Assembly: GCF_900112365.1 (NCBI RefSeq)
Contig: NZ_FOLQ01000003.1
Coordinates: 310,001-374,000, forward strand
Source of the DNA: Spirosoma endophyticum
GTDB taxonomy: Bacteria > Bacteroidota > Bacteroidia > Cytophagales > Spirosomataceae
Direction: 5' to 3'
DNA length: 64,000 bases
Shown here: positions 17,401 to 26,608 of the stretch, piece by piece
How the letters are laid out: every line of letters begins with the position of its first letter
How positions within the stretch are numbered: the stretch's first letter is position 1
Position numbers and translations under genes: made by a program
The notes under the pieces: model-generated
Told to the model about the DNA's origin: nothing
Databases searched by the model: none
What the model saw: the letters and a program-made list of their open reading frames with translations, nothing else

Positions 17401-17539
17401 AGTCGAAGGCCGTGCTTTCCATGTGCTGGAAGAAATCAACGTAAGGCCTCAAATTTCATATCTGACGAAGATTCGTAATAAGGACGAAGAGCCGAAGCAA
17501 AATAAAAATGCTACACAAGAATCAAACGAAGTAAGTTAA
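14420..17539 (+). CDS. actB: ACIII subunit ActB: molybdopterin-like and iron-sulfur protein
   Basis: A 1039-residue periplasmic iron-sulfur subunit of ACIII. A twin-arginine motif TQRRDFLKVMGFG (arginines 52 and 53) precedes a hydrophobic stretch ending AAC71, so export by Tat and possibly lipidation are expected. The middle resembles molybdopterin oxidoreductases; in characterised ACIII this domain carries no molybdenum cofactor. The C-terminal ferredoxin-like domain has cysteine clusters at CIGCGTC (781), CQHC (848), CIGTRYC (880), CSFC (936) and CAQSCP (966), enough for the usual four Fe-S clusters. It lies 57 bases after actA and 99 bases before actC. Confidence 0.96.
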   Translation: MENTSKRYWKGVEELRNDATFVKNANSEFANPDLSESSNDLEGLLGGSNTQRRDFLKVMGFGMAAVSLAACETPVHKAIPYISKPEFTFPSISDYYASTFIEGGDYTAILVETREGRPIKIEGNPSSSVSKGATTARTQASVLSLYDIDKLKGPKRGETDIDWTTADREIVNQLNSVAGKGAAVRIVTSTIISPTTKAVIADFIAKYPTAQHITYDANSVFGLIQANQASFGKAVVPTYDFSKANTIVGINADFLGTWIAPIEYMGAYAKGRKIGAIGGGKKTMSRHYQFETGLSLTGSNADYRSPIKPSQEGLVVAALYNKVAAKLGGTPIGTASVTIPHLDKAATDLANSRGKALVVSGSNDPNVQIVVNALNNLLGSYGTTIDINLPVNYRQGNDQQMNAFINEAKAGQVGAVLFFAANPVYNHPRGAELAEALPKIALSVSFADRADETASLAKYITPAPHFLECWGDAEPKQGFYSVMQPAITLIFKTRQFESSLLTWSGKSADYQAYLKSHWLSAQYPKASGFSSFEAFWVQCLNDGVFEPGKNQAATGTVTFAGNVAQAAAGITQRYKPTTGMELGLYEKVGVGTGAMANNPWLQELPDPVSKACWDNYAAISQKTAKAMGVAQNDMVTVSVNGKSIELPVLIQPGQADDTVSVAIGYGREKAGKSANGVGKNAFPFVAITDGYATYSAVNVKVEKASGKHEIAQTQTHDTVMGRRAVLQEARLAAYQKDPKAGRYEPKVQTSVGPTDPTDITLWNGYGKPNHSWGMVIDLNSCIGCGTCVVACNAENNIQVVGRQEVINRREMHWMRIDRYYSSDAEAEDYSALEVASANPEVTFQPMLCQHCSNAPCETVCPVLATTHSTEGLNQMTYNRCIGTRYCANNCPYKVRRFNWFKYHDNDNYDYHFNNDLGKMVINPDVTVRSRGVIEKCSFCVQRIQETKLTAKKERRRLLPDEVQTACAQSCPTSAIIFGDMNNPESTISKIREVEVEGRAFHVLEEINVRPQISYLTKIRNKDEEPKQNKNATQESNEVS

Positions 17540-17544
17540 TTACG

Positions 17545-17638
17545 GTTGAGAGTGGTAGATAATTGATTTTGAACAATGTGCTACCACAAATCGTAAATTC
17601 GTACATCATAAATCATACATCGTAAATTAGTAAGATAT
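17545..17638 (+). other. AT-rich spacer with short repeats before actC
   Basis: A GTGGTAG/CTACCAC inverted pair (7 bp, about 20-base loop) is followed by overlapping copies of CATAAATC/CATACATC/CGTAAAT. A similar word cluster precedes smpB near 9373. The hairpin has no T-run, so it may be an mRNA processing or stability element inside the operon. Confidence 0.3.
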
Positions 17639-19069
17639 ATGTCGCATGTAACATCAGCCGTTAGAACTCCTCTTGTCACCGGTGGCAAAACCTATGCCGA
17701 TGTGACGGAAGATATCAGCAGACAGGTTGAGGGAGCTCCCACCCGTGAGTGGACTATTGCCTTCACCATCTCGGTGGTTGTGCTACTTTACGGAACCGCC
17801 TGTGTATTTTGGACTTGGTGGGAAGGATTAGGCGTTTGGGGTCTAAACAAAACTGTTGGCTGGGCGTGGGATATCACGAACTTCGTTTGGTGGGTTGGTA
17901 TCGGGCATGCTGGTACGTTAATTTCAGCGATTTTGCTTCTTTTCCGTCAGAAATGGCGGACTGCTGTAAACCGGGCTGCTGAAGCCATGACCATCTTCGC
18001 CGTTTTGTGTGCTGCCAGCTTTATCTTGATGCACATGGGTCGTCCATGGTTAGCTTATTGGGCTTTACCATTACCAAATACCTTTGGTTCTTTGTGGGTT
18101 AACTTCAAATCACCACTTGTATGGGACGTATTTGCTATCAGCACGTATTTTACTGTGTCGTTAGTATTCTGGTACATGGGTCTGTTACCAGATTTAGCCA
18201 CGATTCGTGACCGGGCTCGTAGTAAAGTATCTCGGTATATTTACGGTGCGTTTTCGCTAGGATGGAATGGTTCTGCTAAAACGTGGGCGCGTTATGAATA
18301 CATGAGCTTGATCTTAGCTGGTCTCTCTACTCCACTTGTGTTGTCAGTACACACGATTGTAAGTATGGACTTTGCCACCTCGGTTATTCCAGGTTGGCAC
18401 ACGACTATCTTCCCTCCTTATTTCGTTGCTGGTGCTATTTTCTCGGGTTTTGCAATGGTACAAAACTTGGTTCTTATTATCCGGGTCGTTTTCAAATTGG
18501 AAGATTATATTACGATCGAGCACATCGAATCAATGAACAAAGTCATTACACTGACTGGCTCGATTGTAGGTGTTGCTTATCTGACAGAATTCTTCATCGC
18601 CTGGTATTCAGGGGTTGAGTTTGAAAGCTACGCTTTTATTAACCGGGCAACAGGACCATATTGGTGGGCATACTGGGCTATGATGACCTGTAACGTAATT
18701 ACACCACAGCTATTCTGGTCACGTGCAATTCGCCGTAGTATTGTGTGGACTTTTGTTCTATCTGTTATTGTAAATATCGGTATGTGGTTTGAGCGGTTCG
18801 TAATTATCGTAACATCACTTCACCGCGATTACCTGCCATCAAGCTGGGCTATGTTCCACCCAACTTTGTTTGACATTAGCGATTACATTTTCTCGTTTGG
18901 TTTCTTCTTCACGTTATTTCTGTTATTCTCGAAATTTTTGCCAGTAGTGAATATGGCAGAAGTGAAAACAGTAATCAAGTCGTCTTCTGAAAGATTACCG
19001 GTTTCAGTGTCGGGAGTTGCTAAAGGGGAGCGCGTTGCTAACCCTACGTTTAACAAAAACATAGAGTAA
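17639..19069 (+). CDS. actC: ACIII subunit ActC: NrfD/PsrC-like quinol-binding membrane protein
   Basis: A 476-residue polytopic membrane protein of the NrfD/PsrC family with about ten hydrophobic helices (for example [47 protein letters not shown] and [22 protein letters not shown]). In ACIII this subunit holds the quinol site and is thought to take part in proton movement. It sits between actB and actD in the conserved ActABCDEF order. The ATG at 17639 follows an AT-rich spacer and starts the recognisable N-terminal extension before helix 1. Confidence 0.96.
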   Translation: MSHVTSAVRTPLVTGGKTYADVTEDISRQVEGAPTREWTIAFTISVVVLLYGTACVFWTWWEGLGVWGLNKTVGWAWDITNFVWWVGIGHAGTLISAILLLFRQKWRTAVNRAAEAMTIFAVLCAASFILMHMGRPWLAYWALPLPNTFGSLWVNFKSPLVWDVFAISTYFTVSLVFWYMGLLPDLATIRDRARSKVSRYIYGAFSLGWNGSAKTWARYEYMSLILAGLSTPLVLSVHTIVSMDFATSVIPGWHTTIFPPYFVAGAIFSGFAMVQNLVLIIRVVFKLEDYITIEHIESMNKVITLTGSIVGVAYLTEFFIAWYSGVEFESYAFINRATGPYWWAYWAMMTCNVITPQLFWSRAIRRSIVWTFVLSVIVNIGMWFERFVIIVTSLHRDYLPSSWAMFHPTLFDISDYIFSFGFFFTLFLLFSKFLPVVNMAEVKTVIKSSSERLPVSVSGVAKGERVANPTFNKNIE

Positions 19070-19122
19070 ACGTAATTCTGGCCCGGTCGTCCGGTGCAAA
19101 CATCAAATAATAATTACTGATC

Positions 19123-19656
19123 ATGTCAGATGTAAATGGTAGCGGTAAATTCTTGGTCGGCATCTACGACGATGACGACGTAGTACTGAAGGCCGTTAAA
19201 GATGTAAAAAACGCAGGTGTGCGAATTCACGAAGTTTATACGCCTTTTCCTATTCATGGACTAGATGTTGCACTCGGTCATCCACGCACGCGGCTGGGAA
19301 TTGCTGCTTTTCTGTTTGGCTTGTCTGGTACATTAACCGCATTGGCGCTTACTTTCTATACGGAAGGCTATGACTGGCCGATGGTTGTTGGTGGTAAAGA
19401 CTCGTACTCACCAGTCGTATACGTACCAGTTATTTTTGAATTGACAGTTCTTTTCTGTGCATTAGGTATGGTTGGTACTTTCCTTGTTTCGAACGGTCTT
19501 GGACCAACTGTAAAGCCGTTGATGTATGACCTTAGGACAACCGATAACAAGTTTGCTATGGCTATAGATCTGGGCAAAAACAATATTGGCGAGAGCACTA
19601 TTGAGCAGATTCTGAAAAAATCAGGTGCTGCTGAAGTAAATGTTAAGCAGTTCTAA
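19123..19656 (+). CDS. actD: ACIII subunit ActD (DUF3341)
   Basis: A 177-residue subunit with a cytoplasmic-type N-terminal domain (KFLVGIYDDDDVVLKAVKDVKNAGVRIHEVYTPFPIHGLDVALGHPRTRLG), then two membrane helices (IAAFLFGLSGTLTALALTFY and VVYVPVIFELTVLFCALGMVGTFLV) and a short C-terminal tail. This is the DUF3341 layout of ActD. No cofactor motif is present, as expected for a structural subunit of ACIII. Its stop codon overlaps the actE start as TAATG. Confidence 0.95.
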   Translation: MSDVNGSGKFLVGIYDDDDVVLKAVKDVKNAGVRIHEVYTPFPIHGLDVALGHPRTRLGIAAFLFGLSGTLTALALTFYTEGYDWPMVVGGKDSYSPVVYVPVIFELTVLFCALGMVGTFLVSNGLGPTVKPLMYDLRTTDNKFAMAIDLGKNNIGESTIEQILKKSGAAEVNVKQF

Positions 19657-20282
19657 TGTTCAGCATAAAGATGATTACTAAACATACGAGCATAACAGCA
19701 TTAGCTATTGTTGGACTTCTATTTGTAGGGAGTGCCTGCAAGAAAGGACACGATAATACGGGAGTTGTTTATGCACCCCAAATGTATGAGCCTGTAGGTT
19801 ACGAACCTTACAGACAGAGTCGCGCAAATACTATCAATGTGCGGGAAAACGGTCTGAACATGCGCCTTCCGGCGCGCGGTACTGTCGCCCGACCTAACTA
19901 CCATACCACATTTGGTACCGGAGCAAATAAGACGACGGATCTGATGATGTACAATATTCCTGCAGATAGTATTGGTATTGCAGAAAGAGTGTTGACTAAT
20001 CCAATTGCAGATTCAGAAAAAATGCAGGCTGAGGGTCAAGTTTTATACACTCGTTATTGTAGTCATTGTCATGGTGCTACAGGTAAGGGCGACGGGCCAG
20101 TGGCTAAGGAGTACAAAGGTGTTCCCAACTATTCAACCGATGCCTATAAAACCATGAATGACGGTCATATTTTCCATGTTATCACGCATGGAAAGGGTCG
20201 GATGTGGCCACATGGCTCGCAAATTACTCCAGAAGATCGGTGGAAGATCGTACAATACGTACATAAACTTCAGCAAGGATAA
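19656..20282 (+). CDS. actE: ACIII subunit ActE: monoheme cytochrome c lipoprotein
   Basis: A 208-residue lipoprotein cytochrome c. The lipobox VGSAC places the lipidated cysteine at residue 28 when counted from the ATG at 19656; a second ATG at 19671 gives a shorter signal peptide. One heme site is present (CSHCH, residues 135-139), with a conserved GRMWPHGSQITPEDRWKIVQYVHKL segment supplying the likely axial methionine. In ACIII this subunit lies on the periplasmic side and is a probable donor to the oxidase. Confidence 0.94.
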   Translation: MFSIKMITKHTSITALAIVGLLFVGSACKKGHDNTGVVYAPQMYEPVGYEPYRQSRANTINVRENGLNMRLPARGTVARPNYHTTFGTGANKTTDLMMYNIPADSIGIAERVLTNPIADSEKMQAEGQVLYTRYCSHCHGATGKGDGPVAKEYKGVPNYSTDAYKTMNDGHIFHVITHGKGRMWPHGSQITPEDRWKIVQYVHKLQQG

Positions 20283-20365
20283 ATTTAACATTTGACTTAA
20301 ACTACTGATAAGCTTCAGAAAAGTTAACGTCAAACGTCTTTTTATAAATTGACAAATAATTAAGA

Positions 20366-21670
20366 ATGGCATCGGCTCACGCAATACCGTCCTTAGACGA
20401 AGAATTTGAATTTACTGCCGAATCCAAGCGTCGGTTACTGATCGGCATTGGAATCGGCGTGGCTTTGGTTGCGATTGGTGCCTATTTGCTGGCATCAGGA
20501 GTAGGATCGCACGAAACTCATGCTGTAGCCGCTCATGGAGCTGGTGACCATGAAGGTGGACATCATGCTTACAAGTGGACTAACCGTTTGTGGGCAAACG
20601 TATGGTTGAACGCCATTTATTTTACAGGTGCATCGGTTATTGGCATGTTTTTTATGTCCTATAACTATTTGGCCCAAGCTGGCTGGTCAGTAGCCTTTAA
20701 ACGTATTCCTGAAGCAATGCCAGCTTATTTGCCCTTTATGGGATTGGCAGTGCTCCTGACGTTCTTTATCGCTGGTCATGATTTATTTCACTGGACTCAT
20801 CCAGGCTTATATGATAAAACCAGCCCTGAGTTTGATCCGATTATTAATGGTAAAAAAGGGTTCTTAAATACGCCGTTTTACGTTGGCCGTATAGTAGCCT
20901 ATTTTGGTCTTTGGTATTTCTTGTGGAATAGATTGCGGACTTTCTCCCTGCAGGAGGATTTATATGGTGGCACAGCTTATTACGAAAAAAGCATCAAGTT
21001 TGGGGTTGCCTTCTTGTTAGTGTTTGGTGTAACCTCTTCTACATCTGCTTGGGACTTTGTAATGTCTATTGACACGCACTGGTTTAGCACGATGTTTGGC
21101 TGGTATACGTTAGCAAGTTGGCACGTAACGGGTTTGGCTATCATTACCTTAACGGTTGTAACTCTTAAGGAGCGTGGTTACATGCAATGGGTTAACGAAA
21201 GCCATTTGCAAGATCTTGGTAAGTTTATGTTTGCTTTCAGTATTTTCTGGACATACGTATGGTTTGCTCAGTTTATGCTGATTTACTACGCTAACTTACC
21301 TGAAGAAACTATCTATTATAGAGAACGTTTCAGTGGCTTTGGTGGAATATACAAAGCACCATTCTGGATAACTCTCTTTTTAAACTTTGTATTTCCTTTT
21401 CTCGTTTTGATGACTAGGGATGCAAAGCGGACTAACATCATTTTGAAGGTAGCCGCCTGGGGAATTATAATAGGGCATTACTTTGATTTTTATACTAATA
21501 TCATGCCGGGGACAGTAGGTGAGCATGGAGGCTTTGGACCGATTGAGTTCGGTATGATTTTGATCTTTGCGTGTGGTTTTGTCTGGAGCCTTTATTCGCA
21601 ATTGACGAAAGCTAACTTGGTGCCTAAAAATCACCCGATGCTGGAAGAGACCTTACACCACGATATTTAA
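20366..21670 (+). CDS. actF: ACIII subunit ActF: NrfD-like membrane protein
   Basis: A 434-residue polytopic membrane subunit paralogous to ActC. About ten hydrophobic segments are seen, including RLLIGIGIGVALVAIGAYLLASG, MGLAVLLTFFIAGHDLFHWT and WITLFLNFVFPFLVLMT. A histidine-rich stretch (HETHAVAAHGAGDHEGGHH) follows the first helix on the outer face; it is longer than needed for a simple loop and could bind metal, though this is only a guess. It closes the ActABCDEF set and is followed after 18 bases by coxB. Confidence 0.94.
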   Translation: MASAHAIPSLDEEFEFTAESKRRLLIGIGIGVALVAIGAYLLASGVGSHETHAVAAHGAGDHEGGHHAYKWTNRLWANVWLNAIYFTGASVIGMFFMSYNYLAQAGWSVAFKRIPEAMPAYLPFMGLAVLLTFFIAGHDLFHWTHPGLYDKTSPEFDPIINGKKGFLNTPFYVGRIVAYFGLWYFLWNRLRTFSLQEDLYGGTAYYEKSIKFGVAFLLVFGVTSSTSAWDFVMSIDTHWFSTMFGWYTLASWHVTGLAIITLTVVTLKERGYMQWVNESHLQDLGKFMFAFSIFWTYVWFAQFMLIYYANLPEETIYYRERFSGFGGIYKAPFWITLFLNFVFPFLVLMTRDAKRTNIILKVAAWGIIIGHYFDFYTNIMPGTVGEHGGFGPIEFGMILIFACGFVWSLYSQLTKANLVPKNHPMLEETLHHDI

Positions 21671-21688
21671 TTAATAACCCGTACAAAC

Positions 21689-22813
21689 ATGGTTTATATA
21701 GTCGCTCTGTTATCGGTAATCTTCCTGGGTTTAGCCGCAATGGTTATATCCCGGATGACTACCGTTGTGAAGAACGCGAACGGCCCGGTAGAAGAAGGTC
21801 GTATTGGGCTTAGTAACCGCATTAACGGTATATTATTCGTTGTTTTCTTCGTCGTTGGTTTGATTGCTGCTACTTGGTCATTCCTATATGCCAAGCAATT
21901 TTTCTTACCAGAAGCATCGTCTCCTCACGGCCGTCGAACAGATTTCTTGTTCTGGCTTTCAATGAGCATCATTACGGTAGCATTCGTTGTGACAAACGCA
22001 TTGCTATTCATCTTCGCATGGATGTATCAGCATAAAGAAGGTCGGAAGGCTGCTTATTACCCTGAAAATCACAAACTGGAGTTAATATGGACAGTTATTC
22101 CAGCAATTGTGATGGCTGTGATGGTATTTACAGGATGGCGGGCATGGCGAGATATTATGGCGGAAGCTCCTGAAAACGCGCAGGTGTTCGAAATCGTTGG
22201 TAAGCAGTTCAACTGGATTGTACGTTATCCAGGTGTTGATAACAACAAGCTTGGTGCTTATAACTATAAGTTGATTGATAATAATAACGATACTGGAATT
22301 GATTACACAGATGAGGCTTCATTTGATGACTTTACGTCTACATCTGAGTTACATATTCCTGTCAATAAGCCTATTCTTTTGAAAATACGTGCTCGTGACG
22401 TATTACATAGCGTATTCATTCCTCACCTACGTGTGAAGATGGATGCCGTACCAGGTATGCCAACGCGCTTCCAGTTCATGGCCGATAAGACCACCGATGA
22501 AATGCGTAATATAACAGGCAATCCGAACTTCGGCTATGAAATTGCTTGTACAGAAGTTTGTGGTCAGGGTCACTTCTCGATGCGTATTCGATTGATCGTT
22601 GAGGATGACGCTTCTTGGCAAGCTTGGTGTAAAGAGCAAAAACCACTGTTGACGTCGACACCTGAGTTGGCAGTACGAATTCCGACAAATTTGAAGGCTA
22701 AAGCCGCTAAATATTTACCGGCTGATGCGGCACCCGCCCCGGCTGATAGCTCAACGGTTTCAGTAAAACAAACAGGAGGGGGCGCATCAATAGCTAGTGC
22801 TGCGCGCCGTTAA
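21689..22813 (+). CDS. coxB: Cytochrome c oxidase subunit II
   Basis: A 374-residue subunit that carries the dinuclear CuA centre and passes electrons from cytochrome c to subunit I. An N-terminal helix (VYIVALLSVIFLGLAAMVIS) is followed by the two membrane helices of subunit II and a periplasmic cupredoxin domain. The CuA ligands are present: His240 in LHSVFIPHLRVKMDAVPGMPT, and Cys287, Cys291, His295 and Met298 in CTEVCGQGHFSM. The conserved aromatic patch lies in FNWIVRYPG. A proline- and alanine-rich tail has no heme domain, so the immediate donor should be ActA, ActE or another cytochrome. Confidence 0.96.
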   Translation: MVYIVALLSVIFLGLAAMVISRMTTVVKNANGPVEEGRIGLSNRINGILFVVFFVVGLIAATWSFLYAKQFFLPEASSPHGRRTDFLFWLSMSIITVAFVVTNALLFIFAWMYQHKEGRKAAYYPENHKLELIWTVIPAIVMAVMVFTGWRAWRDIMAEAPENAQVFEIVGKQFNWIVRYPGVDNNKLGAYNYKLIDNNNDTGIDYTDEASFDDFTSTSELHIPVNKPILLKIRARDVLHSVFIPHLRVKMDAVPGMPTRFQFMADKTTDEMRNITGNPNFGYEIACTEVCGQGHFSMRIRLIVEDDASWQAWCKEQKPLLTSTPELAVRIPTNLKAKAAKYLPADAAPAPADSSTVSVKQTGGGASIASAARR

Positions 22814-22841
22814 TTTCTAAAACTACAACAACTCAAATACT

Positions 22842-24725
22842 ATGGCGACTATATCAGCTGATTCGGCAAACGTGGTGCATGCAGTAGAGCATGACCATCA
22901 TGAGCCGCAAAGTTTTTGGCGCACATACATTTTCTCCGAAGATCACAAAACGATTGCTAAGCAATACCTTATTTCGGGTATAATTTGGTCAGTTGTTGGG
23001 ATTAGCTTATCGGTAATGTTCCGGCTTCAATTAGGCTTTCCTAATATGAAGTTAGGTTTTCTGCGGCCAATTCTTGGTAGTTGGATTAATGAGACAGATA
23101 AATTAGACCCTGATTTTTACCTTGCTCTGGTCACTATGCATGGTACTATCATGGTATTCTTTGTATTGACCGCTGGTTTAAGTGGTACATTCTCCAACTT
23201 CCTCATTCCATTACAAGTTGGTGCACGCGACATGGCCTCAGGCTTTCTGAATATGTTATCATATTGGTTCTTCTTTGTCGCCAGTGTGATAATGTTTTCA
23301 TCCATGTTTATTGAAACAGGACCTGCTGCCGGTGGATGGGTAATTTATCCGCCACTAAGTGCTTTACCACAAGCACATAAGGGCTCAGAGTTAGGTATGA
23401 CATTATGGTTGCTCAGTATGGCTCTATTCATCGTGTCGCAATTGCTGGGAGGCATCAATTACATCACTACTGTAATTAATTTACGGACACGTGGTATGTC
23501 ATTCAGCAAGCTTCCATTAACGATTTGGGCTTTCTTCCTAACGGCTGTCTTAGGTTTAATTTCTTTCCCAGTACTATTATCAGCTGCATTGCTGCTTATA
23601 TTCGACCGTAGCTTTGGCACCAGTTTCTATTTGTCTGAGATTTATATCAAAGGTGAAGCATTGCCGAATGTAGGGGGAAGTCCAATTCTGTTTCAACATT
23701 TGTTCTGGTTTTTGGGTCACCCAGAGGTATATATCGTATTACTTCCGGCCTTAGGTATGACCTCCGAAATTATCGCTACGAATGCTCGTAAGCCTATATT
23801 TGGTTATCGTGCTATGATTGCGTCTATGATGGGTATTGCCTTTCTCGCGTTCATTGTATGGGCTCACCATATGTTCGTGACAGGAATGAATCCGTTCCTT
23901 GGCTCAATATTCATGTTCTTGACGCTAATCATCGCGGTTCCATCAGCGGTTAAGGCTTTTAACTACATTACTACTTTATGGCGTGGGAATATCCGCTTTA
24001 CGCCAGCTATGCTTTTCTCAATTGGACTAGTATCATTCTTTATATCGGGTGGTCTTACGGGTCTCATTCTGGGTAACTCTGCACTGGATATTCAACTGCA
24101 CGACACATATTTTGTGGTTGCTCACTTCCACTTGGTAATGGGCGCTGCTTCGGCGTTCGGGTTACTTGCTGGTGTATACCACTGGTTCCCTAAAATGTTT
24201 GGCAGACTTCTGAATGAAAAGCTCGGGTATATTCACTTTTGGCTAACATTTATTGGTATATACTTGGTATTCTTCCCAATGCACTACGTTGGTATTGCAG
24301 GTTTCCCACGTCGATACTATGCTTTCACAAGCTATGATTTCACGAAGAATATCTTCGCTGATATGAATGCTTTCATTAGCCTGGCCGCCATCTTTACATT
24401 TACAGCGCAGTGGGTATTCATTTATAATTTCGTTCATAGTTTAATTAAAGGAAAGAAGTCTCCACAGAATCCGTGGAAATCCAACACTCTGGAATGGACT
24501 ACACCAATTCAACCAGGGCACGGTAACTGGCCTGGAGAAATTCCTGCAGTTTATCGTTGGCCTTACGATTATAGTAAACCAGGTGCTAAGGATGACTTCA
24601 TTCCTCAAAACGTGCCGTACTCGCAAACCCCAGAATCCAATCTTCCCCATGAAAATGAGTTAATTGGTCTGGAAAAAGAGATTCAGGCACAAAACCTGAA
24701 TGATCAGTTCAATCAACCTCATTAA
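22842..24725 (+). CDS. coxA: Cytochrome c oxidase subunit I
   Basis: The 627-residue catalytic subunit of a heme-copper oxygen reductase, with about twelve membrane helices. Copper and heme ligands are visible in WFLGHPEVYIVLLPALG (the His-Glu-Tyr motif of A1-type oxidases, with the proton-channel glutamate), AHHMFVTGMNPFLGS and HDTYFVVAHFHLVMGA. The motif set points to an aa3-type enzyme. The C-terminus extends into a soluble tail (NTLEWTTPIQPGHGNWPGEIPAVYRWPYDYSKPG). Its 3' end overlaps ctaA by 26 bases. Confidence 0.97.
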   Translation: MATISADSANVVHAVEHDHHEPQSFWRTYIFSEDHKTIAKQYLISGIIWSVVGISLSVMFRLQLGFPNMKLGFLRPILGSWINETDKLDPDFYLALVTMHGTIMVFFVLTAGLSGTFSNFLIPLQVGARDMASGFLNMLSYWFFFVASVIMFSSMFIETGPAAGGWVIYPPLSALPQAHKGSELGMTLWLLSMALFIVSQLLGGINYITTVINLRTRGMSFSKLPLTIWAFFLTAVLGLISFPVLLSAALLLIFDRSFGTSFYLSEIYIKGEALPNVGGSPILFQHLFWFLGHPEVYIVLLPALGMTSEIIATNARKPIFGYRAMIASMMGIAFLAFIVWAHHMFVTGMNPFLGSIFMFLTLIIAVPSAVKAFNYITTLWRGNIRFTPAMLFSIGLVSFFISGGLTGLILGNSALDIQLHDTYFVVAHFHLVMGAASAFGLLAGVYHWFPKMFGRLLNEKLGYIHFWLTFIGIYLVFFPMHYVGIAGFPRRYYAFTSYDFTKNIFADMNAFISLAAIFTFTAQWVFIYNFVHSLIKGKKSPQNPWKSNTLEWTTPIQPGHGNWPGEIPAVYRWPYDYSKPGAKDDFIPQNVPYSQTPESNLPHENELIGLEKEIQAQNLNDQFNQPH

Positions 24726-25719
24726 TAAACAAGAGCACCGCTTCCGGCGACTGGCGCTTTTAACAGTAATCGTTATTTATCTGCTTATTCTAGCAGGCGG
24801 TATTGTTAGGGGCACTGGTTCCGGAATGGGTTGTCCCGACTGGCCTAGATGTTTTGGTCGTTGGATTCCTCCTACTGAAGTCTCTCAATTACCGCCAAAC
24901 TACCAGGCGATTTATGGAGCAAAGCTTAAAGGAGAAGTTGAGTTTAACGCGGTTAAAACCTGGATAGAATATATCAATAGGCTTTTAGGTGTTTTGTCAG
25001 GGTTTCTTGTTTTTGCAACGCTAATTGCTTCTTTATCCTACCTATATAAAGACAAAGTTGTTTTCTGGGGTAGTTTAGCTGCCTTTCTGCTAATTGGAGC
25101 AAATGGATGGCTTGGCTCACGTGTGGTAGCTACAGAGTTAGCTCAGTACATGATTACCCTACATTTATTATTAGCTATTGCCGTTGTCTTTGCATTGCTT
25201 TTCGTATTAATTCGTTCGAATGCAAATCATTTAAATGCCGGGCCAATAAGTGGAAAAACAACCTCAGTACGTTGGTTACTATTGGTAATGATGATATTGA
25301 CAATCGGCCAAGTAGTGTTTGGGACGCAAGTTCGGGATGAGTTAGATAAGGTAGTTAAACAACTAGGGTATGCTCAGCGAGAGAGTTGGATTAGTAATTT
25401 AGATCTAAGTTTCTATATCCATCGCTCGTTCTCACTTGTAATATTAGCCTTTCATGTGGCGATTATTTATCAGCTTCGCAAACTGACCGAGGCAAGTATA
25501 TTACCAAAATTGACCAAATCACTCATTACATTGGTCATTGCTGAAATTGGTACCGGTGTAATTATGGCTTACTTAGGCGTACCAGCCATAGCTCAACCCA
25601 TTCATTTAGTACTAGCGGTACTGATAATCGGTTTACAGTTTGTAGCGTGGTTATTAATGAACCCTGGCTTGATATTGTCTGTACATAATAGAGACGTATC
25701 AAGACTCGTAGAAGTATAG
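24700..25719 (+). CDS. ctaA: Heme A synthase
   Basis: A 339-residue membrane enzyme that converts heme O to heme A for the oxidase. Eight hydrophobic segments can be followed. The N-terminal helix pair has GGIVRGTGSGMGCPDWPRCFG, which includes the CxxxxxC pair of the first external loop, and later histidines occur in YMITLHLLLAI and FYIHRSFSLVILAFHVAI. The ATG at 24700 lies inside the end of coxA, suggesting translational coupling. No ATG follows before the first helix. Confidence 0.95.
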   Translation: MISSINLINKQEHRFRRLALLTVIVIYLLILAGGIVRGTGSGMGCPDWPRCFGRWIPPTEVSQLPPNYQAIYGAKLKGEVEFNAVKTWIEYINRLLGVLSGFLVFATLIASLSYLYKDKVVFWGSLAAFLLIGANGWLGSRVVATELAQYMITLHLLLAIAVVFALLFVLIRSNANHLNAGPISGKTTSVRWLLLVMMILTIGQVVFGTQVRDELDKVVKQLGYAQRESWISNLDLSFYIHRSFSLVILAFHVAIIYQLRKLTEASILPKLTKSLITLVIAEIGTGVIMAYLGVPAIAQPIHLVLAVLIIGLQFVAWLLMNPGLILSVHNRDVSRLVEV

Positions 25720-25720
25720 T

Positions 25721-26599
25721 ATGGAAAAGACATTAGCTGTAGCTACGTTTAGCGAAAAGGCGAAGGCGTACATTGAGTTAGTAAAATTGAAACTTACACT
25801 GGCAGTTGTCTTTTCTGGCGTGTTTGGCTATTGTCTTGCTATAGATCACATTGACTGGTGGAAAATTGTAGTTCTAGTTGTTGCTTCAATAAGCATAACC
25901 GGTGCCGCAAACATAATTAATCAAATTATAGAGAAGGACTCGGATAAAGTAATGAAGCGTACTGCTGTCCGTCCTCTGCCTACGGGACGATTAACGGTAC
26001 GTGAAGCGGCTATTTTTGCATTTATTTTATTTAGTGTAGCCTGTTACTTATTCGTTGAGGTTTTTAACATTCGTGCCGCTGCCCTGGCTGTTTTGTCGTT
26101 GTTGCTATATGGCTTTGTTTATACGCCATTAAAACGGAAGGGGCAGATTGCTGTTTTCGTGGGTGCTTTACCAGGCGCGTTTCCGCCAATGATCGGCTGG
26201 GTAGCAGCTACTAATCATTTTGGCTGGGCACCAGGTATTTTATTTGCTATTCAGTTTTTTTGGCAGTTCCCGCATTTCTGGGCTATTGGCTGGCTGGCAT
26301 TTGATGAATATAAAAAAGCAGGCATTCAGATGATGCCCGGCGACGGCAAGACAACCGAGACAGCTTTTCGGATTATGATTTACACGCTGTTTCTAATTCC
26401 AGTAGGCTGGTTGCCATATCTACTCGGCATGACTGGTATTAATTCAGCTTTTGTCGCTATGATTGGCGGAATCTTGTTTCTAGCACAAACGTTTCACTTA
26501 ATGAGAACCTGTACCGATAAGGCAGCTTTGCAAATGATGTTTGGATCATTGCTCTACTTGCCTATTGTACAGATTGTTTACCTTTTAGATAAAGTATAA
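25721..26599 (+). CDS. ctaB: Protoheme IX farnesyltransferase (heme O synthase)
   Basis: A 292-residue UbiA-family prenyltransferase that adds farnesyl to heme B to make heme O, the step before CtaA. The first aspartate-rich-type motif is NQIIEKDSDKVMKRTAVRPLPTGRLT, and the second conserved region is FAIQFFWQFPHFWAIGWLAFDEYKKAGIQMMP. About nine hydrophobic helices are present. It starts one base after the ctaA stop, so ctaA and ctaB are expressed together. Confidence 0.96.
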   Translation: MEKTLAVATFSEKAKAYIELVKLKLTLAVVFSGVFGYCLAIDHIDWWKIVVLVVASISITGAANIINQIIEKDSDKVMKRTAVRPLPTGRLTVREAAIFAFILFSVACYLFVEVFNIRAAALAVLSLLLYGFVYTPLKRKGQIAVFVGALPGAFPPMIGWVAATNHFGWAPGILFAIQFFWQFPHFWAIGWLAFDEYKKAGIQMMPGDGKTTETAFRIMIYTLFLIPVGWLPYLLGMTGINSAFVAMIGGILFLAQTFHLMRTCTDKAALQMMFGSLLYLPIVQIVYLLDKV

Positions 26600-26608
26600 C
26601 AACAAATC

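Noticed and set aside
17590-17636. AT-rich repeated words before actC as a CRISPR-like or iteron array
   Set aside because: Units are under 10 bases, irregularly spaced and overlapping, with no spacers and no cas or replication genes nearby.
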